Of a stretch of DNA of 5,384 nucleotides, positions 1 to 3,551 are shown in pieces. The DNA is from Rickettsiales bacterium. GTDB lineage: Bacteria; Pseudomonadota; Alphaproteobacteria; Rickettsiales; 21-14-0-20-44-7. How positions within the stretch are numbered: position 1 is the stretch's first letter; each line of letters starts with the position of its first letter. Location: assembly GCA_023301015.1 (NCBI GenBank), contig JALZVI010000351.1, forward strand, positions 1-5,384, in the 5' to 3' direction. The notes below the pieces were generated by a model that ran no database searches, was not told the origin of the DNA, and saw only the letters and a program-made list of their open reading frames with translations. Both the position numbers and the translations under genes were made by a program.

Positions 1-15
1 TCACACTCACACGCT

Positions 16-39
16 CAGTCACAGTCACACGCCCTCTAG
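16..39 (-). repeat. Dispersed 24-bp repeat, copy 1 (contains the 14-mer)
   Basis: Read on the minus strand this copy contains GTGTGACTGTGACT (30 to 17). The 24-bp block matches 391-414 at 21 of 24 positions, ending in a shared TCTAG, and its 14-base core is identical to 1500-1513. On the plus strand it reads as tandem GTCACA hexamers (18-23, 24-29), preceded by two TCACAC hexamers at 1-12. All three copies point the same way and lie outside genes, which suggests a promoter or protein-binding element; that role is inference. Confidence 0.7.
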
Positions 40-59
40 ATTGCTCTGTGACTGCGACT
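17..59 (-). terminator. Hairpin directly after the 95-aa gene (terminator or RNA-processing site)
   Basis: Positions 17-28 and 48-59 are inverted repeats matching at 11 of 12 positions. In leftward RNA the odd position becomes a G-U wobble, so a 12-bp stem with a 19-base loop is possible. The stem begins immediately after the TAG stop of the 95-aa gene (60-62). No U-tract follows, so this is not a standard intrinsic terminator; a processing or stability hairpin fits equally well. The right arm is a copy-1 repeat core, so the structure may simply be two opposed copies of the repeat. Confidence 0.4.
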
Positions 60-347
60 CTAATATGTTCTGGAATATGCATTATCGTGTTCCACCATTG
101 TGTAGATTGCAGCGTGAGCGCCATTTTCCATTGGAAATTCCATTGCCTCGCAGACCATGTTAAAAGTCGCCCAGCGATTTAAGACAGCCTTGTGCTGCTC
201 CTGCCCCCACAGACGATGCAGACTCTGGTACTTATTCAGAAACCAATCTTTCTGGTCAAAGTGAGTTTCAGTCACATGCACAGGCCGACCATCTAGGCGC
301 AGCGTGATGATAAAAATCCCATCGCGTTTATGAACAGTGTGTTCCAT
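60..347 (-). CDS. Hypothetical 95-aa phage protein
   Basis: Not recognised. The ATG at 347-345 has a good Shine-Dalgarno site, TGGGAG (360-355), 7 bases upstream, which supports the start and makes the gene credible. The protein appears soluble, with no signal peptide or membrane segment. The N-terminal part (about residues 8-30) looks beta-rich, with a run such as GIFIITLRLDGRPVHV. The rest, rich in Trp, His and Met, is probably helical. No catalytic or metal-binding pattern stands out. It is a single-gene unit: a repeat copy lies 44 bases upstream of the start, and a hairpin follows the stop. No function is proposed. Confidence 0.7.
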   Translation of the reverse strand: MEHTVHKRDGIFIITLRLDGRPVHVTETHFDQKDWFLNKYQSLHRLWGQEQHKAVLNRWATFNMVCEAMEFPMENGAHAAIYTMVEHDNAYSRTY

Positions 348-386
348 TGAAAAACTCCCAGTTTAAAGCTCACGCGGTCTTAGTGA

Positions 387-414
387 GTTACAGTCACAGT
401 TACACGCGTTCTAG
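387..414 (-). repeat. Dispersed 24-bp repeat, copy 2, with three tandem hexamers
   Basis: The plus strand reads GTTACA, GTCACA, GTTACA in perfect tandem (387-404), then CGCG and TCTAG. The block 391-414 aligns with 16-39 with three mismatches. On the minus strand the core is GTGTAACTGTGACT (405-392), about 45 bases upstream of the start of the 95-aa gene. That is a reasonable distance for a promoter or activator site driving this gene. Confidence 0.7.
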
Positions 415-423
415 CAGGCAGAG

Positions 424-459
424 GAAAAGAGGGTTTCCCTAGGCTCGAAAGCCTAGGGA
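424..459 (-). terminator. Intrinsic-terminator-like hairpin after the 263-aa gene
   Basis: A perfect 10-bp inverted repeat, TCCCTAGGCT (436-445) with AGCCTAGGGA (450-459), encloses four bases. In leftward RNA the loop reads UUCG, a very stable tetraloop type. The leftward sequence after the stem is AACCC followed by TCTTTTCC, so the T-rich stretch is short and displaced by about five bases. It lies 15 bases past the stop of the 263-aa gene, separated from it only by the 16-bp palindrome. Termination of that gene is the likeliest role. Confidence 0.6.
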
Positions 460-477
460 GTTTACCTAGGTAAACTA
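460..477. repeat. 16-bp palindrome GTTTACCTAGGTAAAC, left copy
   Basis: A perfect palindrome at 460-475 that extends as an 18-base direct match (through TA, 477) to the copy at 1298-1315. It touches the TAG stop of the 263-aa gene and abuts the terminator-like hairpin, which shares its CCTAGG core. As RNA it could fold into a 6-bp stem with a CUAG loop; as DNA it looks like a dimer-binding operator or recombination site. Confidence 0.85.
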
Positions 478-1266
478 GGCCGCTTGTGAAACCTCAGTTT
501 CATCGGCTTGGCTTTGGGATTGTGCGACTTGCACAATTAACTCGCTAACCGTAGCCAATACGTCATTCGCGCTGTCACAGTCATAACCCGCCAATTCTGC
601 TACCATTGCTTGACCTGCTATAAGCAAGTCACTTATGCGACTAGCTTGCACGTCACGCGCGGCGTTTTCAGCTAGGATAAGCTTACCAAGGTCTAACGCG
701 CTAGTATAGTCGCTTTCACGGTTGGCGATAATATCGCCGCGCGCTACTGCTAGCAGTTCGTCCGCATTGGTAACACCACTAGGTAAGCTAGCAGCATCAA
801 CACTATCAACATAGGCTTGTGCGGCCTTAAGTTCAATTGCTTTCGCTTCGTTAGCGGCGTCCTTAGCGTCCTGTACCGCTTTAACGTGCGCATTGTACTG
901 TTTATAAACAGTAGTGAGGCTAGGCGGGGTGTCACCCATGATAGCGTCATTATCAATCAAGGCATTATTACCTTCACTATCAATATATGACGCGCCTTGA
1001 TTGTCATAAAGCTTTTTAGCGCGTGATACGTATTGCTTAAGCTTTTTAAGGCCTGTCTCGTCAATGTTTAGATATGCTGCAATTTCAGCGGCTGGAATAG
1101 CAGCGTTAGCAGCTGTAAAGGCTTTGTAAGACGTTAGCGCCATAACTTGCGCAGCAGTCGCCTTGCGTGTCGCGTCACCTGTAACAACGGTAACGGCTGC
1201 AATGATTTGTGTTTTAGCGCTGTCTAGAACAATCTTAGCAGCTTGGTTCAAAATAGTATCGGTCAT
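475..1266 (-). CDS. Ala-rich 263-aa protein with possible N-terminal HTH and coiled coil
   Basis: No family recognised with certainty. The protein is very rich in Ala and acidic residues and looks almost entirely helical. Residues 57-86 (starting IPAAEIAAYLNIDETGLKKL) have the spacing of a helix-turn-helix: an A/S-x-x-E-I-A-x-x-L first helix, a short turn at NIDET and a basic second helix ending in SRAKKL. Residues about 118-158 resemble a coiled coil, with Ala at regular spacing among Lys, Glu and Asp, and the C-terminal third is acidic. There is no signal peptide; residues 20-30 are hydrophobic but too short for a confident membrane helix. The ATG at 1266 has only a weak purine stretch upstream (GAAAG), so the start is moderately sure. 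The gene is flanked by identical 16-bp palindromes, which would suit an autoregulated DNA-binding protein. A scaffold, structural or DNA-mimic role is equally open. Confidence 0.75.
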   Translation of the reverse strand: MTDTILNQAAKIVLDSAKTQIIAAVTVVTGDATRKATAAQVMALTSYKAFTAANAAIPAAEIAAYLNIDETGLKKLKQYVSRAKKLYDNQGASYIDSEGNNALIDNDAIMGDTPPSLTTVYKQYNAHVKAVQDAKDAANEAKAIELKAAQAYVDSVDAASLPSGVTNADELLAVARGDIIANRESDYTSALDLGKLILAENAARDVQASRISDLLIAGQAMVAELAGYDCDSANDVLATVSELIVQVAQSQSQADETEVSQAA

Positions 1267-1297
1267 AAGTAACTTTCGATTTAAAGTGATAGGCAGT

Positions 1298-1315
1298 GTT
1301 TACCTAGGTAAACTA
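1298..1315. promoter_or_regulatory. 16-bp palindrome GTTTACCTAGGTAAAC, right copy (candidate operator)
   Basis: An exact second copy of the palindrome at 460-475, centred about 40 bases upstream of the 263-aa start codon. It therefore lies in the untranslated leader or promoter of that gene. A perfect dyad here suggests binding by a dimeric regulator, possibly the gene's own product; this is inference. Confidence 0.6.
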
Positions 1316-1481
1316 TGAAGCCTTGGCACTAAGAACGCAATCCGCCAGACCGCGCGCGCCCACAATGGGCAAGCCCCGCATAGCAAGGCATACTGGTATC
1401 TAGCATGTAAATGGGTATAAATACAAGAAAATAAAACCCTTATATATCAATGACTTAGCAGATAGTTGATAGGAATATACT

Positions 1482-1494
1482 CCTATGTCATAGG
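1482..1494. promoter_or_regulatory. Dyad CCTATG-T-CATAGG, candidate operator
   Basis: Perfect 6-bp half-sites around a single central base, embedded in TA-rich sequence (ATATAC on the left, TATATA on the right) and six bases before the hexamer repeat at 1501. The size and symmetry suit a small dimeric repressor, and the position suits control of divergent promoters. No regulator is known for it. Confidence 0.4.
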
Positions 1495-1499
1495 TATAT

Positions 1500-1524
1500 A
1501 GTCACAGTCACACTACCAGTCATA
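1500..1524 (-). repeat. Dispersed repeat, copy 3 (14-mer plus hexamers)
   Basis: The core 1500-1513 is identical to 17-30; on the minus strand it reads GTGTGACTGTGACT and runs into TATATACC. Plus-strand hexamers are GTCACA (1501, 1507) and GTCATA (1519, and 1487 further left). It lies about 235 bases upstream of the 263-aa start codon, in the same orientation relative to the leftward gene as copies 1 and 2. Confidence 0.65.
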
Positions 1525-1621
1525 GCCCCTGTAGCCACAACACAACGTGTAGGTGTAACAAGGGTACCACACTTTTTTAGTGCATAGCATATACTAGCGC
1601 CTATACTGTTGCCACCTGTGT

Positions 1622-1651
1622 GATTTAAAATTTTTTAAATGATTATTTATA
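1622..1651. other. AT-rich block, possible DNA-unwinding element
   Basis: Nearly uninterrupted A/T, with an inner inverted repeat ATTTAAA-ATTT-TTTAAAT (1623-1640). It lies between the hexamer/TATACT section and the tandem GTCCGCATA repeats. Easily melted DNA next to repeats is a usual origin feature, but it could also be an UP-element-like promoter region. Confidence 0.35.
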
Positions 1652-1655
1652 CCCA

Positions 1656-1676
1656 GTCCGCATAGATGTCCGCATA
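1656..1676 (+). repeat. Two direct 9-mers GTCCGCATA with 12-bp period
   Basis: GTCCGCATA occurs at 1656-1664 and 1668-1676, separated by GAT. A period of 12 is close to one helical turn, so two protein molecules could bind on nearly the same DNA face. There are only two copies, so chance is not excluded. Confidence 0.5.
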
Positions 1677-1729
1677 AACCTCAACGATTACAAAGGCTTA
1701 GTCCCACTCACACCTACAGTCGTGTCCTC

Positions 1730-1771
1730 TTGACAGCCCAACTTGACTTTCACACTTTCTTAGCCTAGTGT
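1730..1771 (+). promoter_or_regulatory. Weak sigma70-like promoter for the rightward genes
   Basis: TTGACA (1730-1735) and TTGACT (1743-1748) are candidate -35 boxes. Only the second has a -10-like TAGTGT (1766-1771) at 17-bp spacing, and that box matches the consensus poorly. If used, transcription would begin at or beside the ATG at 1778, giving a leaderless mRNA, which would agree with the missing Shine-Dalgarno site. Confidence 0.25.
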
Positions 1772-1777
1772 GCCAGA

Positions 1778-2044
1778 ATGGAACTGGCATACACACTTCA
1801 GCTGTTACCCTATGCCACTCTGGTGGCGTACCTAACTTACCAGTTGACGCGCTTCCCTTTGAAAGAACATCTCTGCCCTCACAAACTTATTATTGTCACA
1901 GGAGCACTCGCAGGACTAGTCGCCTCGACTAGGGACATGTCTGCGCTGCAGATGATAGCAAATGTCCTGACACCTATTGGTCTCCTCAGCTTACTCATAG
2001 CTCTGAGGAAGAAAAATAACCTATGCAACGGCCTGCGCCCTTAG
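1778..2044 (+). CDS. Small three-helix membrane protein (holin-like), copy A
   Basis: An 88-aa hydrophobic protein with probable membrane helices at about residues 4-24, 37-51 and 57-76, basic stretches between and after them (LTRFPLKEH; RKKNN), and no cleavable signal peptide. Size and topology resemble three-helix phage holins, but also many other small phage inner-membrane proteins; no signature residue decides. It resembles the protein at 2339-2605, also 88 aa, in helix layout and in Met-Glu start, Pro11, Leu15-Val16, Tyr21, Leu23, a P-x-K-L turn and a Gly/Ala-rich second helix. The ATG has no clear Shine-Dalgarno site. The 3' end overlaps the next gene by 22 bases, suggesting translational coupling. 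First gene of a three-gene rightward unit. Confidence 0.7.
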   Translation: MELAYTLQLLPYATLVAYLTYQLTRFPLKEHLCPHKLIIVTGALAGLVASTRDMSALQMIANVLTPIGLLSLLIALRKKNNLCNGLRP

Positions 2045-2316
2045 ACTTCATAGCTACTGTCAGAGAGAGTTTCAAAGCAGCAAGCTTTGTGTACACCAAC
2101 GGTGGCTGTTACCAATTCTATAAAATACTCAAGCACCTCTATCCTGAAGCTGAACCTTGGATGGATAAATACTACCACGTGCTGACAGAAATACAGGGTG
2201 AGTTCTATGACATAGATGGTCTGGCTTCCTCTGAACCTTTAACGTACATGAACGAAACCTTAAAGGCGAAGGCTGAGAAATGGGTGACAGACACTGTAAC
2301 GGTTGACAAATTTTAA
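2023..2316 (+). CDS. 97-aa protein with papain-like Cys/His/Asp arrangement
   Basis: No named family can be given with certainty, though the pattern is reminiscent of small conserved phage proteins. A Cys begins a helix in NGGCYQFYKILKHLYPEAE (Cys29). A His starts a beta hairpin in YYHVLTEIQGEFYDIDG (His52), with Asp63 or Asp65 at its end. This Cys-helix, His-strand, Asp order is that of papain-like and transglutaminase-like hydrolases, so a minimal cysteine peptidase, amidase or acyltransferase is possible; catalytic function is inference. There is no signal peptide or membrane helix. The ATG lies inside the end of the preceding membrane-protein gene, with GAGGAAG (2005-2011) 11 bases upstream. 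It sits between two related membrane proteins, so it may act with them, for instance in lysis or at the envelope. Confidence 0.7.
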   Translation: MQRPAPLDFIATVRESFKAASFVYTNGGCYQFYKILKHLYPEAEPWMDKYYHVLTEIQGEFYDIDGLASSEPLTYMNETLKAKAEKWVTDTVTVDKF

Positions 2317-2338
2317 GAATTCCCTTAAATGTTGCAAT

Positions 2339-2605
2339 ATGGAACAATTAATACAAGTTATGTACTACCCGCAGTTAATTCTGGTTACTGTGTATTGTTA
2401 TTACCTCGTCTTGGCCAGTAAGTTCAGATTGACCCCTCTGAAACTGACTATGCTAGCAGGCGCAGGCTTACTCGCAGGAACACTAGCTTATAATATAACC
2501 TTCAACCCTACGGGCGCACTGAAGGAGTTACTGTTCCAGTTAGCCACAATGATGGTGTTTGGGTCTCTATTAGCGTTCGAATATAAGCATACACAGAAGA
2601 TTTAG
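2339..2605 (+). CDS. Small three-helix membrane protein (holin-like), copy B
   Basis: With the ATG at 2339 the protein is 88 aa, the same length as copy A, and starts MEQ where copy A starts MEL. A TTG at 2303 would add 12 residues and overlap the previous gene, but the paralogue match favours 2339. Neither start has a strong Shine-Dalgarno site, and a small AT-rich inverted repeat (2312-2329) lies just before it. Probable membrane helices are at about residues 8-26, 35-51 and 63-80, with a hydrophilic tail EYKHTQKI. A holin/antiholin-like relationship with copy A is possible but speculative. The TAG stop (2603-2605) overlaps the TAA stop of the opposing gene, and no terminator is seen at the junction. 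Confidence 0.65.
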   Translation: MEQLIQVMYYPQLILVTVYCYYLVLASKFRLTPLKLTMLAGAGLLAGTLAYNITFNPTGALKELLFQLATMMVFGSLLAFEYKHTQKI

Positions 2606-2907
2606 CTGAATAATTGGGTCATAATCGAGTCATTAGACGTGTTAATGACCGATATAGACCCCAAATGACGTAATCTGATGTAATCTGCGACTTTTAACTC
2701 CATTTTTGACAGTTCACAGCCTATTTGAGGCAAAAAGTCCAAATATAGGGTCTCTTTGACGTGTAACAGCCCTTTATTGAGCAAAAGCACTTCATCGCGC
2801 CCTTTTACGTACAAATCATCAACATCAGAGGCCGAATACCCTTGATTGATTAAATTTTCCTTGTGGGCTACCTTAGCCTCGTCATTATCAACTATTATAC
2901 CTATCAT
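2602..2907 (-). CDS. Hypothetical 101-aa protein
   Basis: Not recognised. Mixed hydrophilic protein without signal peptide or membrane helix. The N-terminus (MIGIIVDNDEAKV) looks like a beta strand followed by a helix; an acidic patch at SDVDD (27-31) and a Leu-rich middle (LLLNKGLLHVKETLYLDFLP, 41-60) follow. The start at 2907 overlaps the end of the DUF1353 gene by 20 bases, and a purine-rich AAAGGTAAAGAAG precedes it, so it is probably co-translated with DUF1353. Its stop exactly meets the stop of the rightward operon. An inverted repeat of 7-bp arms (2629-2649) and two copies of GAYGTAATCTG (2657, 2667) lie within the C-terminal coding part, of unknown meaning. Confidence 0.6.
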   Translation of the reverse strand: MIGIIVDNDEAKVAHKENLINQGYSASDVDDLYVKGRDEVLLLNKGLLHVKETLYLDFLPQIGCELSKMELKVADYIRLRHLGSISVINTSNDSIMTQLFS

Positions 2908-3271
2908 AAGCTTCTTTACCTTTAAATCTGACCGCTGTAAACATTATTATGCCAAAAAACAGCTTTTTACGCCAAGGACGCTCTGCTTCTAGTATAATTT
3001 TCAAAAATATGCGGTCAGCTTCTTTTCGAGGGACTATACCAGAGGCATATAGGTAGTCGTGAACCACCGCCGCCTTCAAGTATAGAGTGTTCAATGGGTC
3101 AAAACCAAATACGTTATCAGCAAACTCAGGTGTGCTAGCTCCATCACTCTTGAAACCTATTGGGACTTTGATATCCCTCCAGACAATTTCTATGACTGTG
3201 ATTAGTTCCCTTCGACCTCTTAGGTCTTTACCTGTAAATTTTACGAAATTTTCCATTGACATAGTATTCAC
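2888..3271 (-). CDS. DUF1353-family phage protein
   Basis: A 127-aa protein carrying the pattern I associate with DUF1353, widespread in tailed phages: a V-P-x-G-F-x-(S/T)-D-G-A-S-x-P segment (36-48), A-A-V-x-H-D-Y-L-Y (67-75), an R-x-x-A-D-x-I-F-x-x-x-(I/M) helix (82-93) and A-V-R-F-x-G near the end (113-118). Length is near the family norm. The conserved Asp, Ser, His and Asp residues suggest an enzyme-like or metal site, but the family's biochemical role is not established. The longest frame starts at GTG 3271; ATGs at 3262 and 3256 are alternatives. None has its own Shine-Dalgarno site, but the GTG overlaps the stop of an 11-codon leader ORF with a strong one, so translational coupling is the likely start mechanism. 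It overlaps the next gene by 20 bases. Confidence 0.8.
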   Translation of the reverse strand: MNTMSMENFVKFTGKDLRGRRELITVIEIVWRDIKVPIGFKSDGASTPEFADNVFGFDPLNTLYLKAAVVHDYLYASGIVPRKEADRIFLKIILEAERPWRKKLFFGIIMFTAVRFKGKEAYDRYNS

Positions 3272-3303
3272 AGTATGCGAGAAAACGCAAGGTCATAGGT
3301 CAT
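3268..3303 (-). CDS. 11-codon leader ORF (MTYDLAFSRIL) coupled to DUF1353
   Basis: The strongest Shine-Dalgarno site in this part of the window (AAGGAGG, 3314-3308) precedes an ATG at 3303. This opens an 11-codon frame whose TGA (3270-3268) overlaps the GTG start of DUF1353 (3271-3269) as GTGA. The arrangement explains how a gene with no Shine-Dalgarno site of its own is translated. The peptide shows no run of regulatory codons, so ribosome delivery rather than amino-acid attenuation is more likely. The spacing of four bases from AGGAGG to ATG is slightly short. Confidence 0.5.
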   Translation of the reverse strand: MTYDLAFSRIL

Positions 3304-3310
3304 ATGACCT
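3290..3310. promoter_or_regulatory. Three contiguous 7-mers (AGGTCAT, AGGTCAT, ATGACCT): candidate operator
   Basis: On the plus strand two direct copies of AGGTCAT (3290-3296, 3297-3303) are followed by the inverted copy ATGACCT (3304-3310), so the last two form a perfect 14-bp palindrome. The array covers the Shine-Dalgarno site and first codons of the leader ORF. It could be a DNA operator or an RNA-level binding site that blocks ribosome entry. A free-standing chance palindrome of this length with an extra half-site is unlikely but possible. Confidence 0.45.
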
Positions 3311-3319
3311 CCTTGTTCG

Positions 3320-3355
3320 ATACCCTCCTGATATTCTCAGGAGGGTATTTTGTTT
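3320..3355 (+). terminator. Strong hairpin: rightward intrinsic terminator; leftward leader hairpin
   Basis: A perfect 12-bp inverted repeat (ATACCCTCCTGA, 3320-3331; TCAGGAGGGTAT, 3337-3348) with a 5-base loop is followed on the plus strand by TTTGTTT, so it fits a rightward intrinsic terminator. On the minus strand no U-tract follows. There the hairpin lies between the AP2-like gene and the DUF1353 leader, only five bases before the AAGGAGG. Its left-read arm contains CCTCCT, which could also pair with that Shine-Dalgarno site. No rightward gene ends nearby; the nearest ends at 2605. Confidence 0.65.
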
Positions 3356-3551
3356 AACCTTTCATTTTTCGAGCAATATAGCTAGGGTGAGCCTTCTTGG
3401 CCTTGACTAGCTCTTCCCTTTTTTCTGTAGCTTCCTCTAGGGTGGAGCACTTAATGCTCCACCCCTTATAAGTAGCACGGAATTTACCACGCTCTTTATC
3501 TACGCACACCCCCTTTGGCAAGCGCTCTCCGTCTTCTGTAAATCGTCTCAT
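3354..3551 (-). CDS. Stand-alone AP2-like DNA-binding protein
   Basis: A 65-aa basic protein. Residues about 12-50 follow the phage AP2/integrase-DBD-like plan: P-K-G-V-x-x-D at the first strand, R-G-K-F-R-A-x-Y-K-G across the second and third strands, then a helix with T-L-E-E-A-x-x-K-R-E-E-L. In phages this fold usually recognises DNA as a domain joined to HNH homing endonucleases or recombinases; here no nuclease is attached, and the small size leaves room only for the DNA-binding unit plus a basic tail (AKKAHPSYIARKMKG). The ATG overlaps the helicase stop as ATGA (3548-3551) with GGAG (3563-3560) 8 bases upstream, so the two are co-translated. It could be a replication accessory or regulator, or a remnant of a homing endonuclease. 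Confidence 0.65.
   Translation of the reverse strand: MRRFTEDGERLPKGVCVDKERGKFRATYKGWSIKCSTLEEATEKREELVKAKKAHPSYIARKMKG
3440..3464. repeat. Perfect 10-bp hairpin inside the AP2-like gene
   Basis: GGGTGGAGCA (3440-3449) and TGCTCCACCC (3455-3464) are perfect inverted repeats around a 5-base loop. They code for GWSIKCST (residues 30-37) of the AP2-like protein. A GC-rich stem of this length could slow ribosomes, protect or process the mRNA, or be a recognition site. No U-tract follows on either strand, so it is not an intrinsic terminator. Confidence 0.55.

Larger units (their letters stand above)
1316..1777. other. Divergent intergenic control region; candidate replication origin
   Basis: About 460 bases with no credible gene on either strand, between the leftward 263-aa gene and the rightward membrane-protein genes. 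Going right, it holds a GC-rich block with CGCGCGCG (1351-1358) overlapping a small hairpin with a CAA loop (1358-1370). Next come TA-rich stretches (1411-1500), a dyad (1482-1494), GTCACA/GTCATA hexamers (1487-1524) and two TATACT boxes 12 bases apart (1590, 1602). The right part holds an AT-rich block (1622-1651), tandem 9-mers (1656-1676) and a TTGACA box (1730). Clustered short repeats beside an AT-rich block are typical of phage origins and of divergent promoter regions; the sequence does not decide between them. Confidence 0.5.

Noticed and set aside
1..30. CRISPR-like or terminal repeat array of TCACAC/GTCACA units
   Set aside because: Units are six bases without spacers, so it is not CRISPR; nothing shows that the window edge is a genome end.
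750..956. 68-aa leftward frame inside the 263-aa gene
   Set aside because: It lies wholly within the larger gene in another frame, with no recognisable features or ribosome site.
460..1315. Insertion sequence bounded by the palindromes
   Set aside because: The enclosed gene has no transposase features, and no target-site duplications are visible outside the palindromes.
2303..2338. TTG start adding 12 residues to membrane protein B
   Set aside because: The extension overlaps the previous gene, and the resemblance to copy A begins at the ATG at 2339.
2129..2347. 72-aa leftward frame opposite the 97-aa gene
   Set aside because: Shadow of a gene with better start context, operon overlap and a coherent protein pattern.
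2629..2649. Inverted repeat GTCATTA...TAATGAC as a terminator for the rightward operon
   Set aside because: The stem is short and AT-rich and no T-tract follows, so it is not a convincing intrinsic terminator.
3087..3410. 107-aa rightward frame opposite DUF1353
   Set aside because: Antisense to a family-supported gene, and it would read through the terminator hairpin; no domain seen.
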